Of a stretch of DNA of 64,000 bases, positions 1-9,391 are shown piece after piece. The translations under genes and the position numbers were made by a program. Source of the stretch: Candidatus Albibeggiatoa sp. nov. NOAA (GTDB taxonomy: Bacteria; Pseudomonadota; Gammaproteobacteria; Beggiatoales; Beggiatoaceae); the NCBI GenBank assembly GCA_025800385.1, contig JAOXRS010000116.1, forward strand, positions 62,001-126,000, given 5' to 3'. The notes under the pieces were generated by a model. The model ran no database searches. It was not told the DNA's origin and worked only from the letters and a program-made list of their open reading frames with translations. Each line of letters starts with the position of its first letter. Positions within the stretch are counted from its first letter, which is position 1.

Positions 1-1
1 C

Positions 2-364
2 CTTCTAATCCCGTCTCAAATGGAATATTTATCAGTTTATGGCATTCGCCCATCAGTCATTAATGCAACCAGTATTAATGAAGACCGAGAAGGCAAGCGG
101 AGTAATATTCTGGGTATTGTACCCATGATGACGGACAATACGCTGCGCAGCAAAACCATTCGCGCCCTAATTGAAAAACATTTCAGCCATCTTCGACTTT
201 TACCTGAAGTTTCACGCCAGACTGCAGTCGGTCAAGCTTTATTGGAACGAGTACCTTTATTCATTTATGCAGAGCGACATAAATCACGTTCCAGAACTGC
301 CAAGCAAGTCGCAGATTTAACGCACGAAATCATCACTAAAATTGACCAATTGCAAGCCGCCTAA
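2..364 (+). CDS. ParA-family partition ATPase, C-terminal part (5' end outside window)
   Basis: The reading frame is open from the first bases of the window, so the gene starts upstream and only about the last 120 residues are present. The visible part starts with LLIPSQMEYLSVYGI, which matches the segment after the Walker B region in ParA/MinD-type ATPases (usually 'iPvq.e..al.gl'). It continues with the usual C-terminal helices (LRSKTIRALIEKHF, VPLFIYAERHKSRS). The ATG at 20 is internal and not the real start. A ParB-like gene follows 23 bp downstream, which supports a partition or positioning pair. Whether it segregates the chromosome, a plasmid-derived region or a protein cluster cannot be told from this fragment. 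Confidence 0.75.
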   Translation, partial: LLIPSQMEYLSVYGIRPSVINATSINEDREGKRSNILGIVPMMTDNTLRSKTIRALIEKHFSHLRLLPEVSRQTAVGQALLERVPLFIYAERHKSRSRTAKQVADLTHEIITKIDQLQAA

Positions 365-387
365 CATTTTTTATCGAGGACATTATT

Positions 388-921
388 ATGGCAACAAGAT
401 ACGCTTTAGAAACCAAACCTTATCAAATCAACTTGGAACAACTTGAAATCCCAGCTGGCCAAGTGAGTGGCTTATCCAGAAGGGCATTAAAAGATTTAGC
501 TGTGACTTTAAAAGATAACCAAGCCAGTGCGGTATTACCCGTTGCATGTGTTACAGACGACGAAGATAAATACCACTTACTAACAGGTTTTGATATTGTT
601 GAGGCTGCAAGAGCGGCTGAGTTAGCACAAATTTGGGTATTTGTGATTGCTGTACCACAAACAGAAGCAGGACAGTGGATGGCAACCCATGGCACATTAT
701 CAAAATTAAATGACTCATTGATTGAGCCTAATGATGTTGACAATTTTATTAAGCTTATCAATGATACAAAAGCAGATATGACGATGATTCCAGGTATTGG
801 GCATATGACGGCTGATAAAGTAGCGGCTGCGCGCCCTTACAAAGATTTAGCGGATGTACAAAGTAAATTAGGTAAAAAACGTCCTTTAAACTGGATCCGT
901 GCTTATAAAAACTTAGCTTAA
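388..921 (+). CDS. ParB-like N-terminal domain protein with C-terminal helix-hairpin-helix
   Basis: This 177-residue protein has an N-terminal half resembling the ParB/Srx-type nucleotide-binding fold (residues about 25-100: SGLSRRALKDLAVTL, then YHLLTGFDIVEAARAAEL). Its C-terminal end looks like a helix-hairpin-helix DNA-binding motif (about 130-175: MIPGIGHMTADKVAAARPY). It is much shorter than canonical ParB (about 280-300 residues) and I see no clear central KorB-type HTH. The ATG follows a GAGGA ribosome binding site and lies 23 bp after the ParA-like gene, so the two probably form an operon. The HhH tail may replace the usual HTH as the DNA-binding element; that is inference. Confidence 0.6.
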   Translation: MATRYALETKPYQINLEQLEIPAGQVSGLSRRALKDLAVTLKDNQASAVLPVACVTDDEDKYHLLTGFDIVEAARAAELAQIWVFVIAVPQTEAGQWMATHGTLSKLNDSLIEPNDVDNFIKLINDTKADMTMIPGIGHMTADKVAAARPYKDLADVQSKLGKKRPLNWIRAYKNLA

Positions 922-929
922 CAGCATAT

Positions 930-970
930 TGTGTTAGAGTTTTTCATTATATAAAAAATACTCTAGCACA
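930..970 (+). terminator. Hairpin after the parA/parB-like pair
   Basis: TGTGTTAGAGT (930-940) and ACTCTAGCACA (960-970) pair over 11 positions with one G-T wobble around a 19-nt AT-rich loop. It starts 9 bp after the stop codon of the ParB-like gene. No clear U-tract follows, so it may slow or protect transcripts rather than terminate them efficiently. Confidence 0.35.
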
Positions 971-1001
971 CCCCTAGTAATTAGAATAGTTCATTACACT
1001 T

Positions 1002-1493
1002 ATGCTCAAATCATTCAAGATTAATATCCTAGAAAAAGTGAATGATATAAATAATCCTTATACTCCACCTCAAGCAAAACTAAACAAAATCACTAAAACA
1101 AAGCATTTGAATGGTATTGGGCGAATGTCTTTCTTTTTAGGATTACTAACCTTAATATTTTCCTTATTTTTCATATCATATACAGGACTATTCTTTTATA
1201 TTGCTCCTGAAATAGTACTCATTGCTATGTTTGCTTTATTGTTGAATATAATAGGGCTTAGGTTAAAAAATGCAGGTTATAGTGCGTTTTGGGGATTTTT
1301 AATACTCATACCTATAATGAATATTCTATTGATTATGCGCTGTTTAGCTTATCCTACAGACTATAAAAATACTCAAATATTAGATGCAAACGGAAAAATA
1401 GTCACGGTCATATTTGTTATTGTGTTTATAGCAATTATTAGCTTACCTATGTTACTTGGTTTTTTATTGATTCTCCAATATGGCCATATCTGA
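1002..1493 (+). CDS. Small integral membrane protein, DUF805-like
   Basis: The 163-residue product has a short cytoplasmic N-terminus containing NPYTPPQA, a motif common at the start of small DUF805-like membrane proteins. Three to four hydrophobic segments follow (about residues 45-65, 68-88, 95-113 and 135-158). The piece RLKNAGYSAFWGFLILIP resembles the DUF805 signature of an R, a small-residue stretch and a conserved W. No enzyme function can be assigned. The ATG at 1002 has no good ribosome binding site, and a GTG at 1038 just before NPYTPP is a plausible alternative start. The gene stands alone between the par-like pair and carB. Confidence 0.5.
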   Translation: MLKSFKINILEKVNDINNPYTPPQAKLNKITKTKHLNGIGRMSFFLGLLTLIFSLFFISYTGLFFYIAPEIVLIAMFALLLNIIGLRLKNAGYSAFWGFLILIPIMNILLIMRCLAYPTDYKNTQILDANGKIVTVIFVIVFIAIISLPMLLGFLLILQYGHI

Positions 1494-1620
1494 TCTGCTA
1501 CGTGAGTTCAATATATTATGGTGACTTAAACTCGCTTACCATAATTCACCGCATTAAATACAATTTAACCTCATCATCAAATTTAAAAGTCTGGATTATG
1601 ACAAAAATGACAACTCTGAA

Positions 1621-1653
1621 TTGATAATTGTTCACTGATAATCGATAATTGTC
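1621..1653 (+). repeat. TAACTGA-family degenerate heptamer repeat in the carB leader
   Basis: Short near-repeats TGATAATTG, TGATAATCG and ATAATTGTC follow one another here, ending 33 bp before the carB ATG and reading in the same direction as carB. The 16-mer TGATAATTGTTCACTG differs by one base from TGATAATTGTTTACTG, which lies just before the starts of leuC and of the LRV gene elsewhere in this window. The repeat is therefore dispersed and placed at 5' leaders. Confidence 0.55.
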
Positions 1654-1686
1654 TGCTGCAAACCTATTCACTGTTTAGAAGAAGAC

Positions 1687-4600
1687 ATGCCAAAACGTAC
1701 CGACATCAAAAGTATATTAATCATTGGAGCTGGACCTATCGTCATCGGGCAAGCGTGCGAATTTGACTACTCTGGCGCACAAGCTTGTAAAGCCTTGAAA
1801 CAAGAAGGTTATCGCGTCATTTTGGTGAACTCCAACCCTGCAACCATCATGACCGACCCTGAAATGGCGGACGCAACCTATATCGAACCAATCGAATGGG
1901 AAACGGTGGCACGCATTATTGAAAAAGAACGCCCTGACGCATTATTACCGACAATGGGCGGCCAAACAGCATTGAACTGCGCATTAGATTTACACCACAA
2001 AGGCGTGTTAGAAAAATACAATGTCGAGATGATTGGTGCGAATGAAGAAGCGATTGAAAAAGCCGAAAATCGGGAACAATTCCGCGCGGCAATGCAAAAA
2101 ATCGGTTTAGACATGCCGACATCGTTTATTGCCCACACCATGCAAGAATCTTTTGATGCGCAAGCTGAGTTAGGCTATCCCGTGGTGATCCGTCCTTCAT
2201 TTACTTTAGGCGGCAGCGGCGGCGGTATCGCGTATAACCGTGAAGAGTTTGAAGCGATTTGTAATCGTGGTTTGGAATTATCGCCAATCAGTGAATTGTT
2301 GATTGAAGAATCGATTTTAGGTTGGAAAGAGTACGAAATGGAAGTGGTACGGGATAAAGCCGACAACTGCATTATCGTGTGCTCGATTGAAAACTTAGAC
2401 CCAATGGGTGTGCATACAGGTGATTCAATCACGGTTGCGCCAGCACAGACGTTAACTGACAAAGAATACCAAATCATGCGGAATGCTTCACTAGCAGTAT
2501 TGCGTGAAATTGGTGTCGATACAGGTGGTTCAAACGTACAGTTTGCGATTAACCCAGAAAACGGTCGGATGATTATTATTGAAATGAATCCGCGCGTATC
2601 TCGTTCTTCTGCCTTAGCATCCAAAGCCACAGGTTTCCCAATCGCTAAAGTCGCTGCCAAATTAGCCGCAGGTTATACCTTAGATGAATTAGCCAACGAA
2701 ATCACAGGCGGTGCAACGCCAGCATCATTCGAGCCGACCATTGATTATGTTGTGACTAAAGTGCCTCGTTTCACGTTTGAAAAATTCCCACAAGCCGATC
2801 CTGTGTTAACCACACAAATGAAATCCGTGGGCGAAGTGATGGCGATTGGTCGCACGTTCCAAGAATCATTACAAAAAGCCTTACGTGGTTTAGAAACGGG
2901 CATGACGGGCTTTAATCCAAAACTCAAATACAGTGATTTAAGCACTGACAGCGTCAAAGGTGAGTTACGCATTCAGTTGAACACACCGGGCCCTGACCGT
3001 TTATGGTATGTGGGCGATGCGTTCCGTGCAGGCTGGACATTGGAAGACGTACACCAGTTCACTAAAATTGACCCTTGGTTCTTGGTGCAAATTGAAAATC
3101 TGATTGACGAAGAAGCCAGTATTGCTGCGGGCGGTTTAGACTCGTTAGATTATGACCGTTTATATTGCTTGAAACGTAAAGGTTTTGCCGATGCGCGGAT
3201 TGCTGAATTATTAAATATTTCTGAAGCTAAAGTACGTGAACATCGTCATGGCTTAAATATCCGTCCAGTGTATAAACGGGTGGATTCATGTGCGGCCGAG
3301 TTTGCGGTATCAACTGCTTACATGTATTCGACTTATGAAGAAGAATGCGAATCACAGCCAACTGAAAAAGAAAAAATCATCGTTTTAGGTGGCGGGCCTA
3401 ACCGTATTGGTCAAGGGATTGAGTTCGATTATTGTTGTGTGCAAGCTGCGTTTTCATTAAGCGAAATCGGCTATGAAACCATCATGATTAACTGCAACCC
3501 TGAAACGGTTTCAACCGATTATGATACGTCTGACCGTTTGTATTTTGAGCCGTTGACGTTGGAAGATGTGTTGGAAATCATCCACATTGAAAATCCAAAA
3601 GGTGTCATCGTTCAATATGGTGGTCAAACCCCATTAAAATTAGCCCGTGATTTAGAAGCAGCGAATGCACCGATTGTGGGTACAAGTCCAGATTCTATCG
3701 ATTTAGCCGAAGATCGCGAGCGTTTTCAACAATTAGTTGATGAATTAGGCTTACGCCAGCCACCAAATCGCACCGCGCGTGACCAAGATGAAGCAATTCA
3801 ATTAGCAGAACAAGTCGGTTATCCATTAGTAGTGCGTCCTTCTTATGTATTGGGTGGTCGAGCAATGGATATTGTCTACAACGCTGACGAACTCAAATCG
3901 TATATGACAGAAGCGGTGTCAGTTTCAAATGAATCACCTGTATTGCTTGATCGTTTCTTGGACGAAGCGGTTGAAGTCGATGTTGACGCGGTTTGTGATG
4001 GCGAAAATGTCCTCATTGGTGGTATCATGGAACACATTGAGCAAGCGGGTGTCCACTCTGGCGACTCGGCTTGTTCACTGCCACCTTATGGCTTATCGCC
4101 GATGATTCAGGATCAATTGCGGGTTCAAATGACGCGCATGGCGAAGGCTTTAAATGTGGTGGGTTTAGTAAATGCTCAATTTGCCATTCAAGACCAAACC
4201 ATCTACATTCTTGAAGTCAATCCTCGTGCCTCTCGTACTGTGCCTTTTGTATCTAAGGCAACGGGTTTGTCATTGGCGCGAATTGCTGCACATTGTATGG
4301 TTGGTCGCACGCTGACAGAACAAGGTGTCACCCAAGAGTGTATCCCTAGCTATTATTCGGTTAAAGAAGCGGTATTCCCATTTGCGAAATTTATCGGCGT
4401 TGACCCGTTATTAACCCCAGAAATGAAGTCTACAGGTGAAGTGATGGGCGTAGGTCGTAGTTTCGGTGAAGCTTTCGCAAAAGCCCAATTAGGCGGTGGC
4501 ACAAACTTACCAACGGCGGGGATTGCGTTTTTAAGTTTACGTGATGTGGATAAAGTGCCAGCGGTTGACGTTGCAAGAGATTTGATTGATTTAGGTTTTG

Positions 4601-4926
4601 AGTTGGTTGGGACTCGTGGCACAGCGCGTTCATTGCAACAAGCTGGTATTGAGTGCAAGCAAATTAACAAGGTGTTAGAAGGTCGTCCGCATATTGTGGA
4701 TGCAATCAAAAATGATGAAATCAGCTACATCATTAATACGACTGAAGGCAAACAAGCAATTTCTGACTCGTTTACGATTCGTCGTTCCGCGTTGCAGCAC
4801 AGTATTCCATACACAACGACCATCTCAGGGGCAAGAGCGACAATATTGGCACTGAAAACGGCAGATTCGAGAGAGGTTAACCGTTTACAGGACTTACACA
4901 AAGAATTATTAGGGGATAAAGTATGA
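1687..4926 (+). CDS. carB: Carbamoyl-phosphate synthase large subunit
   Basis: This 1079-residue protein has the full length of CarB. CarB makes carbamoyl phosphate from bicarbonate, two ATP and ammonia tunnelled from CarA, feeding arginine and pyrimidine synthesis. The two homologous ATP-grasp halves are visible: the first starts with [20 protein letters not shown] (residue about 11), the second with [20 protein letters not shown] (about 558). Both contain the NPRxSRS or NPRASRT motif ([22 protein letters not shown]). The C-terminal MGS-like allosteric domain covers about residues 940-1079. carA is not in the window. The stop overlaps the start of greA as ATGA, so the two are cotranscribed. 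A degenerate heptamer repeat lies in the leader. Confidence 0.97.
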   Translation: MPKRTDIKSILIIGAGPIVIGQACEFDYSGAQACKALKQEGYRVILVNSNPATIMTDPEMADATYIEPIEWETVARIIEKERPDALLPTMGGQTALNCALDLHHKGVLEKYNVEMIGANEEAIEKAENREQFRAAMQKIGLDMPTSFIAHTMQESFDAQAELGYPVVIRPSFTLGGSGGGIAYNREEFEAICNRGLELSPISELLIEESILGWKEYEMEVVRDKADNCIIVCSIENLDPMGVHTGDSITVAPAQTLTDKEYQIMRNASLAVLREIGVDTGGSNVQFAINPENGRMIIIEMNPRVSRSSALASKATGFPIAKVAAKLAAGYTLDELANEITGGATPASFEPTIDYVVTKVPRFTFEKFPQADPVLTTQMKSVGEVMAIGRTFQESLQKALRGLETGMTGFNPKLKYSDLSTDSVKGELRIQLNTPGPDRLWYVGDAFRAGWTLEDVHQFTKIDPWFLVQIENLIDEEASIAAGGLDSLDYDRLYCLKRKGFADARIAELLNISEAKVREHRHGLNIRPVYKRVDSCAAEFAVSTAYMYSTYEEECESQPTEKEKIIVLGGGPNRIGQGIEFDYCCVQAAFSLSEIGYETIMINCNPETVSTDYDTSDRLYFEPLTLEDVLEIIHIENPKGVIVQYGGQTPLKLARDLEAANAPIVGTSPDSIDLAEDRERFQQLVDELGLRQPPNRTARDQDEAIQLAEQVGYPLVVRPSYVLGGRAMDIVYNADELKSYMTEAVSVSNESPVLLDRFLDEAVEVDVDAVCDGENVLIGGIMEHIEQAGVHSGDSACSLPPYGLSPMIQDQLRVQMTRMAKALNVVGLVNAQFAIQDQTIYILEVNPRASRTVPFVSKATGLSLARIAAHCMVGRTLTEQGVTQECIPSYYSVKEAVFPFAKFIGVDPLLTPEMKSTGEVMGVGRSFGEAFAKAQLGGGTNLPTAGIAFLSLRDVDKVPAVDVARDLIDLGFELVGTRGTARSLQQAGIECKQINKVLEGRPHIVDAIKNDEISYIINTTEGKQAISDSFTIRRSALQHSIPYTTTISGARATILALKTADSREVNRLQDLHKELLGDKV

Positions 4927-5402
4927 TGCAAAAATCACCCATGACGGTACGCGGTGCAGAATTATTAAAAGCGGAATTAGAGCGTTTAAAAAATGTGGAA
5001 CGTCCCAAGATTGCCCAAGCGATTGCCGATGCGCGTGAGTTAGGTGATTTGAAAGAGAACGCGGAATATCATGCAGCCCGTGAGCAACAGAGCTTTAATG
5101 AAGGTCGGGTCATGGAGCTGGAAGGCAAGTTAGGCAACGCGGAAATCATTGATGTCACTAAGTTAAATGCAGGTGGCAAAGTGGTGTTTGGTACGACGGT
5201 GGATTTGGTCAATGTTGATACCGATGAAGAAGTGTCGTATCGCATCGTGGGTGAAGATGAAGCGGATATTAAGCAAAATATGATTTCGATCACCTCACCG
5301 ATTGCCCGTGCCTTGATTGGTAAATACAAAGATGATGAAGTGGTGGTCAAAGCCCCCGGTGGTGAAATCATCTATGAAGTGTTAGAAGTGAAATATATTT
5401 AG
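4923..5402 (+). CDS. greA: Transcription elongation factor GreA
   Basis: The 159-residue product matches GreA over its length. GreA enters the secondary channel of RNA polymerase and stimulates cleavage of backtracked transcripts. The N-terminal coiled coil carries the acidic tip motif ([20 protein letters not shown], about residues 38-57), with D42 and E45 in the expected positions. The C-terminal FKBP-like domain contains [14 protein letters not shown]. The ATG overlaps the carB stop by four bases, so translation is likely coupled. The next ATG (4926) is out of frame; an in-frame M at residue 7 ([10 protein letters not shown]) corresponds to the start of many homologues and is an alternative. 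Confidence 0.95.
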   Translation: MMQKSPMTVRGAELLKAELERLKNVERPKIAQAIADARELGDLKENAEYHAAREQQSFNEGRVMELEGKLGNAEIIDVTKLNAGGKVVFGTTVDLVNVDTDEEVSYRIVGEDEADIKQNMISITSPIARALIGKYKDDEVVVKAPGGEIIYEVLEVKYI

Positions 5403-5411
5403 TTTTTTGTG

Positions 5412-5442
5412 GCTTGCTCTCATCATTGACTTGGGAGCAAGC
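5412..5442. terminator. Hairpin between convergent greA and caspase gene
   Basis: GCTTGCTC (5412-5419) and GAGCAAGC (5435-5442) are perfect inverted repeats around a 15-nt loop, 9 bp after the greA stop and 27 bp before the stop of the opposite-strand caspase gene. The following TTTACAAA is a weak U-tract. It probably serves greA and possibly both directions. Confidence 0.45.
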
Positions 5443-5469
5443 TTTACAAACATGTGATGCTGAGTTCTT

Positions 5470-7626
5470 TTATTCATAACTTAGCTCTTTAAAATAGCTT
5501 CTAATTGCTTGTTGTCCCTGCATTATGACTTCTGGAGGAGGGCTCGTTAGAGGGTTGTTTTTTATATAAATACCATTTTCAATATCCCAACTATCCCATT
5601 TAATTTCCAAATTTAAATCCAATGCTTCTTTGGGTAGTTTTTTTATTGAATTTGAATCTAAATATAATCTGTTTAAATTTTCTAATTTCCATAACCATGC
5701 TGGTAGTTCTTCAAATTTATTTCCACCTAAATCTAATTCCTCTAAATCATATAGTAATCTAAATGATTCAGGTAATTCACTGAGGTGATTATTTCCCAAA
5801 TCTAATGTTTTTAAGCTTTGTAATACTCCAATCCATATTGGTAGCTCCATTAATTGATTATCCCATAAATTTAGATAATTTAAGTTTTGCAAATGTTTCA
5901 ATGATGGAGGAAGTTTTTTTAGTTGATTATTCTCCAATACTAATATCTTTAAATTTTGTAATTTTTCTAAAGATACAGATAGTACTTTTAGTTGATTTTT
6001 ACTTAAATATAATTCTTCTATATCTTGTAACTGCTCTATTTGAGGAAGAAGTCTCTTAAATTTATTACCATAAACTATATATTGAAAATAATTCAAAGGA
6101 AATTTAGGAACTACATTATATAAGGTAAGCTTTGTAACTTGTTTTTCTAAATTAGTTACATAACCTACGGCATCATATTCAATTGCATCTAACTCTAGTG
6201 CAGTCCTATTAGTTTCTTGTTCTATATTTTGAATGATTTTAGAATTAGTAATGTATTTTTTTTCTTGATGTACTGGTTGCTCTGATGATATTAGAAAAGC
6301 CAATAAAAAATTTATAAATATTGCAACCTTAACAAAAAAAATAAAAAACTTGTTAATACGAATTTTTTTAGTTAGTAAAATTGGTGAAATAATAGTATCT
6401 TTTTCGTTTTTACACTCTAAATCATCTCTAATGTCAAATTGTTTAATCATTAAAGCTGGAGGAATAGTAGTATCTTCCTCATTTTCATCTTTACATTCTA
6501 AATCATCTTTAATGTCAAATTGTTTTTCAATAGCTTCCGCTTGTTCATCAGATAAGCCCAGCTCTTTTTGATAGTCAAATAAACGTTCCCAGTTTTCTTT
6601 ACTAATAGGGTTTGTTTCAGCTAATACCTCTTTTAAATATTCTTTATACTCGGTAGTAGCCTCTGTTATTTTTTCAAATGGAACAAGTTCTTCTTCCTTA
6701 ATTTTTCCAACTTCTTCATCAGATAAACCTAGCCTTTGTTGCTTTTTTGTTAAAATCATTTCATCAAGATAATGGATACCTTTTCCCTCATTTCTATGTA
6801 GTACCTTTTGTACAGATTTTCTATAAATATCTGAAGCTATAATGGGTGTTTTTACTAAACAAATTTTATAATCCTCACTTGCGTAAATTTTGGGGTTTTT
6901 ATTTGTTTTTTCCTGTATTCTTTCCTTAGCATAATTATGAGCTTCATCTGTAGTAATCCAACCATCTTTATTGTAATCTGCATTACCAGTTTTAATCCCT
7001 TCCAATAAATAATTTGTATAAACCGATAATTTCTGTATTTCTTTATTTACCTTATCCTCATAAGGCATTTCTAAATATTCAGAAGATTCTTCAGTCGAAC
7101 TAGAAGATGTTAAAATTACTCTACCTTTACTCCCTTTCAGTTCATCATTCCAATGAATTGGTTTACTACTTTTAGATGGTAAGTCTTGTGCAAATGCCCC
7201 ACTAAAGCAACAATCTAAAATTATAATCTGTTGTCTTGATCTACATCTTTTTAACATTCGGTGAATATCTGTTGCACATAAAGCTGTTTCAAAGTCAATA
7301 TCTTCAAATTCATTTTTTGATATATCCTTTGTAGCTAAGTATAAATGACCAGACTCATCTTCTTTAAGGGCATGTCCTGAAAAATAAAACAAAACCACAT
7401 CATCTAGTTGACGTTTATCTGAAAATAGATTTGAAATATTACGTATTATTTCCTGTTTTTCAGAGTTAAATAATGAGATTACTGTAAAATCACCAATATC
7501 AGGATTTTTTAATACGTCAGCGACAGCTTTAGCATCATTGACTGCTCGCGATAAAGGTTTTAAACCTCCTTCACCAGAAACATGAGGATATTCATTAATT
7601 CCAACAACAACAGCATACTTTGCCAT
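5470..7626 (-). CDS. Caspase-like (C14) protease with EF-hand, membrane segment and C-terminal LRRs
   Basis: This 718-residue protein begins with a caspase p20-like domain (residues 1-260). It shows the catalytic pair H85 in YFSGHA and C140 in LDCCFSG. A loop at D217-E228 (DYNKDGWITTDE) fits the EF-hand calcium pattern, suggesting calcium-dependent activity. Residues 265-370 carry two helical motifs with LGLSDEEV/LGLSDEQA, like modules found after many bacterial caspases. A tandem 27-residue duplication follows (about 369-421), then one hydrophobic segment (about 427-447), then about six leucine-rich repeats of the LPxxLxxLxxL type to the end. The predicted topology puts protease and LRRs on opposite sides of the membrane. 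A small EACC1-like gene lies 27 bp upstream in the same direction, as in bacterial caspase conflict systems. Base composition is more AT-rich than greA. Confidence 0.85.
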   Translation of the reverse strand: MAKYAVVVGINEYPHVSGEGGLKPLSRAVNDAKAVADVLKNPDIGDFTVISLFNSEKQEIIRNISNLFSDKRQLDDVVLFYFSGHALKEDESGHLYLATKDISKNEFEDIDFETALCATDIHRMLKRCRSRQQIIILDCCFSGAFAQDLPSKSSKPIHWNDELKGSKGRVILTSSSSTEESSEYLEMPYEDKVNKEIQKLSVYTNYLLEGIKTGNADYNKDGWITTDEAHNYAKERIQEKTNKNPKIYASEDYKICLVKTPIIASDIYRKSVQKVLHRNEGKGIHYLDEMILTKKQQRLGLSDEEVGKIKEEELVPFEKITEATTEYKEYLKEVLAETNPISKENWERLFDYQKELGLSDEQAEAIEKQFDIKDDLECKDENEEDTTIPPALMIKQFDIRDDLECKNEKDTIISPILLTKKIRINKFFIFFVKVAIFINFLLAFLISSEQPVHQEKKYITNSKIIQNIEQETNRTALELDAIEYDAVGYVTNLEKQVTKLTLYNVVPKFPLNYFQYIVYGNKFKRLLPQIEQLQDIEELYLSKNQLKVLSVSLEKLQNLKILVLENNQLKKLPPSLKHLQNLNYLNLWDNQLMELPIWIGVLQSLKTLDLGNNHLSELPESFRLLYDLEELDLGGNKFEELPAWLWKLENLNRLYLDSNSIKKLPKEALDLNLEIKWDSWDIENGIYIKNNPLTSPPPEVIMQGQQAIRSYFKELSYE
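6364..6522 (-). repeat. Tandem 27-residue duplication inside the caspase-LRR gene
   Basis: Residues about 369-395 (QFDIKDDLECKDENEED...) and 396-421 (QFDIRDDLECKNEKD...) are clearly duplicated, with the second copy two codons shorter. The DNA copies still share runs such as 'aaatcatctNtaatgtcaaattgttt', so the duplication is fairly recent. It lies in the linker between the helical module and the membrane segment. Confidence 0.8.
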
Positions 7627-7653
7627 AACTTAAAAATAAAAAATTGAGGTTAG

Positions 7654-8004
7654 TTAACTTTGTTTAAGATGTTTCATTATTTCACGAACAAGTATTTGTG
7701 AGCCTTTAACTGAACCAGTCTTTACTTTTACTTTAATACTAGATTCGGTGTCACTCTTCTCAAATTCCAGTTCTGCAGGTGTGAGTAATTCTTTCACCTT
7801 TTCTATGACAAGCTCCCCTTTTTCAGAAAACCATAATCTAACAGCAGAGGGCTTTCCACCACCCTTTTTTCCAGCAGCTGCCTCAGCTTTTATAATGTCT
7901 ATTCTATCTACAATATCTTCATCACGTATGTTTCGTAACAGTGCTTGTAACTCTTGTTCTGCCTCAGTAAATTCACTTACATCTAGCAATAGTTCAACTA
8001 ACAT
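7654..8004 (-). CDS. EACC1-like effector-associated constant component protein
   Basis: The 116-residue product has the layout of effector-associated constant component 1. It opens with a hydrophobic strand (MLVELLLDVS) and a first helix (EAEQELQALLRNI), followed by a Gly/Lys-rich turn (AAAGKKGGGKPSA). Next come a long helix region and a closing strand-turn-helix (SSIKVKVKTGSVKGSQILVREIMKHL), which resembles the EACC1 ending. EACC proteins are small partners encoded beside caspase, trypsin or other effectors in bacterial conflict systems. The caspase gene starts 27 bp downstream on the same strand, so the pair looks like an operon. The family call rests on pattern and context, not an alignment. 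Confidence 0.55.
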   Translation of the reverse strand: MLVELLLDVSEFTEAEQELQALLRNIRDEDIVDRIDIIKAEAAAGKKGGGKPSAVRLWFSEKGELVIEKVKELLTPAELEFEKSDTESSIKVKVKTGSVKGSQILVREIMKHLKQS

Positions 8005-8195
8005 AGTCTCGCTCTAAATTAATGATAAAACCCACTGTAAATTATGGCACATTCTATAATTCTATTGCTATAAATAATCTTGCCATTTTCATAGCTCTGT
8101 GTAGATAAAGCTCTTCTAGCTGTACAGTGAGTTGACTTGATAAAAAGATGATTAATTCAATATATTTTGTATAAAACCAAATTGAGAAATAAATT

Positions 8196-8429
8196 ATGAA
8201 AACAATCAATTTAGAACTTAATGCTACAGCATTTCAATCACTTGAAAAAATAGCAGCATATTTAAAAATGTCAGTAAACCAATATATTCAATACCTCCTT
8301 TCCCAAGAAACAACACCTTGTTACTACAAAATCCAGAGATGGTGGATGAAGAATATTAAGGAAATCCAGCAAAAACGGACACACTGCAAATTACCAGCGT
8401 TTTACCATTTCCGTTGTGGCAATATATGA
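8196..8429 (+). pseudogene. Small ORF, possibly a frameshifted ribbon-helix-helix antitoxin-like gene
   Basis: The ORF encodes 77 residues. The first 38 (MKTINLELNATAFQSLEKIA, then YLKMSVNQYIQYLL) look like a short strand followed by two helices, as in ribbon-helix-helix antitoxins. After about residue 39 the composition turns odd (several W, C and R). The +2 frame of the same DNA reads NTLLLQNPEMVDEEY and stop, a more natural ending for such a protein, so a frameshift near 8310 is plausible. No intact toxin gene follows. If it is intact after all, it is a protein I do not recognise. Confidence 0.35.
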
Positions 8430-8579
8430 ACTTCTGATAAGAAACATATTTAGATACAAATATCCTCATTGCTCATAAACGTGCTAAAAAATATGAGAAA
8501 CATCAAACTCGATTATATCAACTCAGTTATGCTATATAATGAATCCAATTAAGTTAGCAAATACAAGCAAAAAGATGCT

Positions 8580-9323
8580 ATGAACAGTGAAATTGAATTA
8601 AAGCTTTTAAAAGAGATAGAAGAACTAAAGACAAAAATTAGCCTCTTGGAAGGTAAAAACGAAAATACTATTCCTACCTATCAATACAGTAAAATCCGAG
8701 ATACTGAGTTAAAAAAACTATTTGAAATTGAACAGAATATAGGCCGCAGTATTTTTGATGAATGGTTTAACTATCCAATTGAAATAGATCGCTCTATGGA
8801 AGCGTTTTTTAAAGAACTCATAACAGAAAATGAAATTCTCATTGAACGCTATAGTGAAGAAGATTTAAAAGTCAACTTCATCGTGCCCATCTTAAATAAG
8901 ATCAAATTCAAATCCTATGACAAGAAAATTCGGGACTTTTATGAATTACCCATGAGCTATATAACTGAGAAATTCATTTTAAATGGGACTGCTGATTTTG
9001 TTGTATCTGAAGGGTTAGTCGAAAGCAAAAAGCCATATTTTTTTATTCAAGAATTCAAAAGAAACGAAGATTACGGCAATCCAAGGCCACAATTATTGGC
9101 TGAACTCATCACCGCAGTTGAATTAAATGATTGGAGATTCATCAAAGGAGCTTATATTACGGGAGGCAATTGGCATTTCGTCATCTTAGAAAAATTAGCA
9201 CTGCATAAATATCAATATTTTATTTCACAACAATTTGATTCAACCAAAATAGAAGACTTAAAAAATATCTACAAAAACCTGTTATTTGTTAAAAATGAAA
9301 TATTGTCGATGATAGATACATAA
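8580..9323 (+). CDS. PD-(D/E)xK nuclease-like hypothetical protein
   Basis: This 247-residue protein starts with a coiled-coil helix (residues 1-25, ELKLLKEIEELKTKISLLEG). A region with a restriction-endonuclease-like pattern follows: D in LNGTADFVVSEG (about 140) and ExK in FIQEFKRNEDYG (about 155), then a helix with QLLAELITAV. This D...ExK arrangement is typical of PD-(D/E)xK folds in HsdR-like N-terminal domains and orphan proteins. A catalytic role is inference. No methyltransferase or helicase lies beside it, so it is not an obvious restriction system. It sits in the AT-rich accessory block between the caspase pair and groEL. Confidence 0.5.
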   Translation: MNSEIELKLLKEIEELKTKISLLEGKNENTIPTYQYSKIRDTELKKLFEIEQNIGRSIFDEWFNYPIEIDRSMEAFFKELITENEILIERYSEEDLKVNFIVPILNKIKFKSYDKKIRDFYELPMSYITEKFILNGTADFVVSEGLVESKKPYFFIQEFKRNEDYGNPRPQLLAELITAVELNDWRFIKGAYITGGNWHFVILEKLALHKYQYFISQQFDSTKIEDLKNIYKNLLFVKNEILSMIDT

Positions 9324-9391
9324 CAAAGCTCTTTTTCTAAAATTCTACTATACTAAATTTGAGAGTGGGTATATGAAAAACAGGCAATGGC

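Noticed and set aside
8005..8195. Possible tRNA or small RNA between the EACC1-like gene and the small ORF
   Set aside because: No cloverleaf, T-loop motif or terminator pattern could be found.
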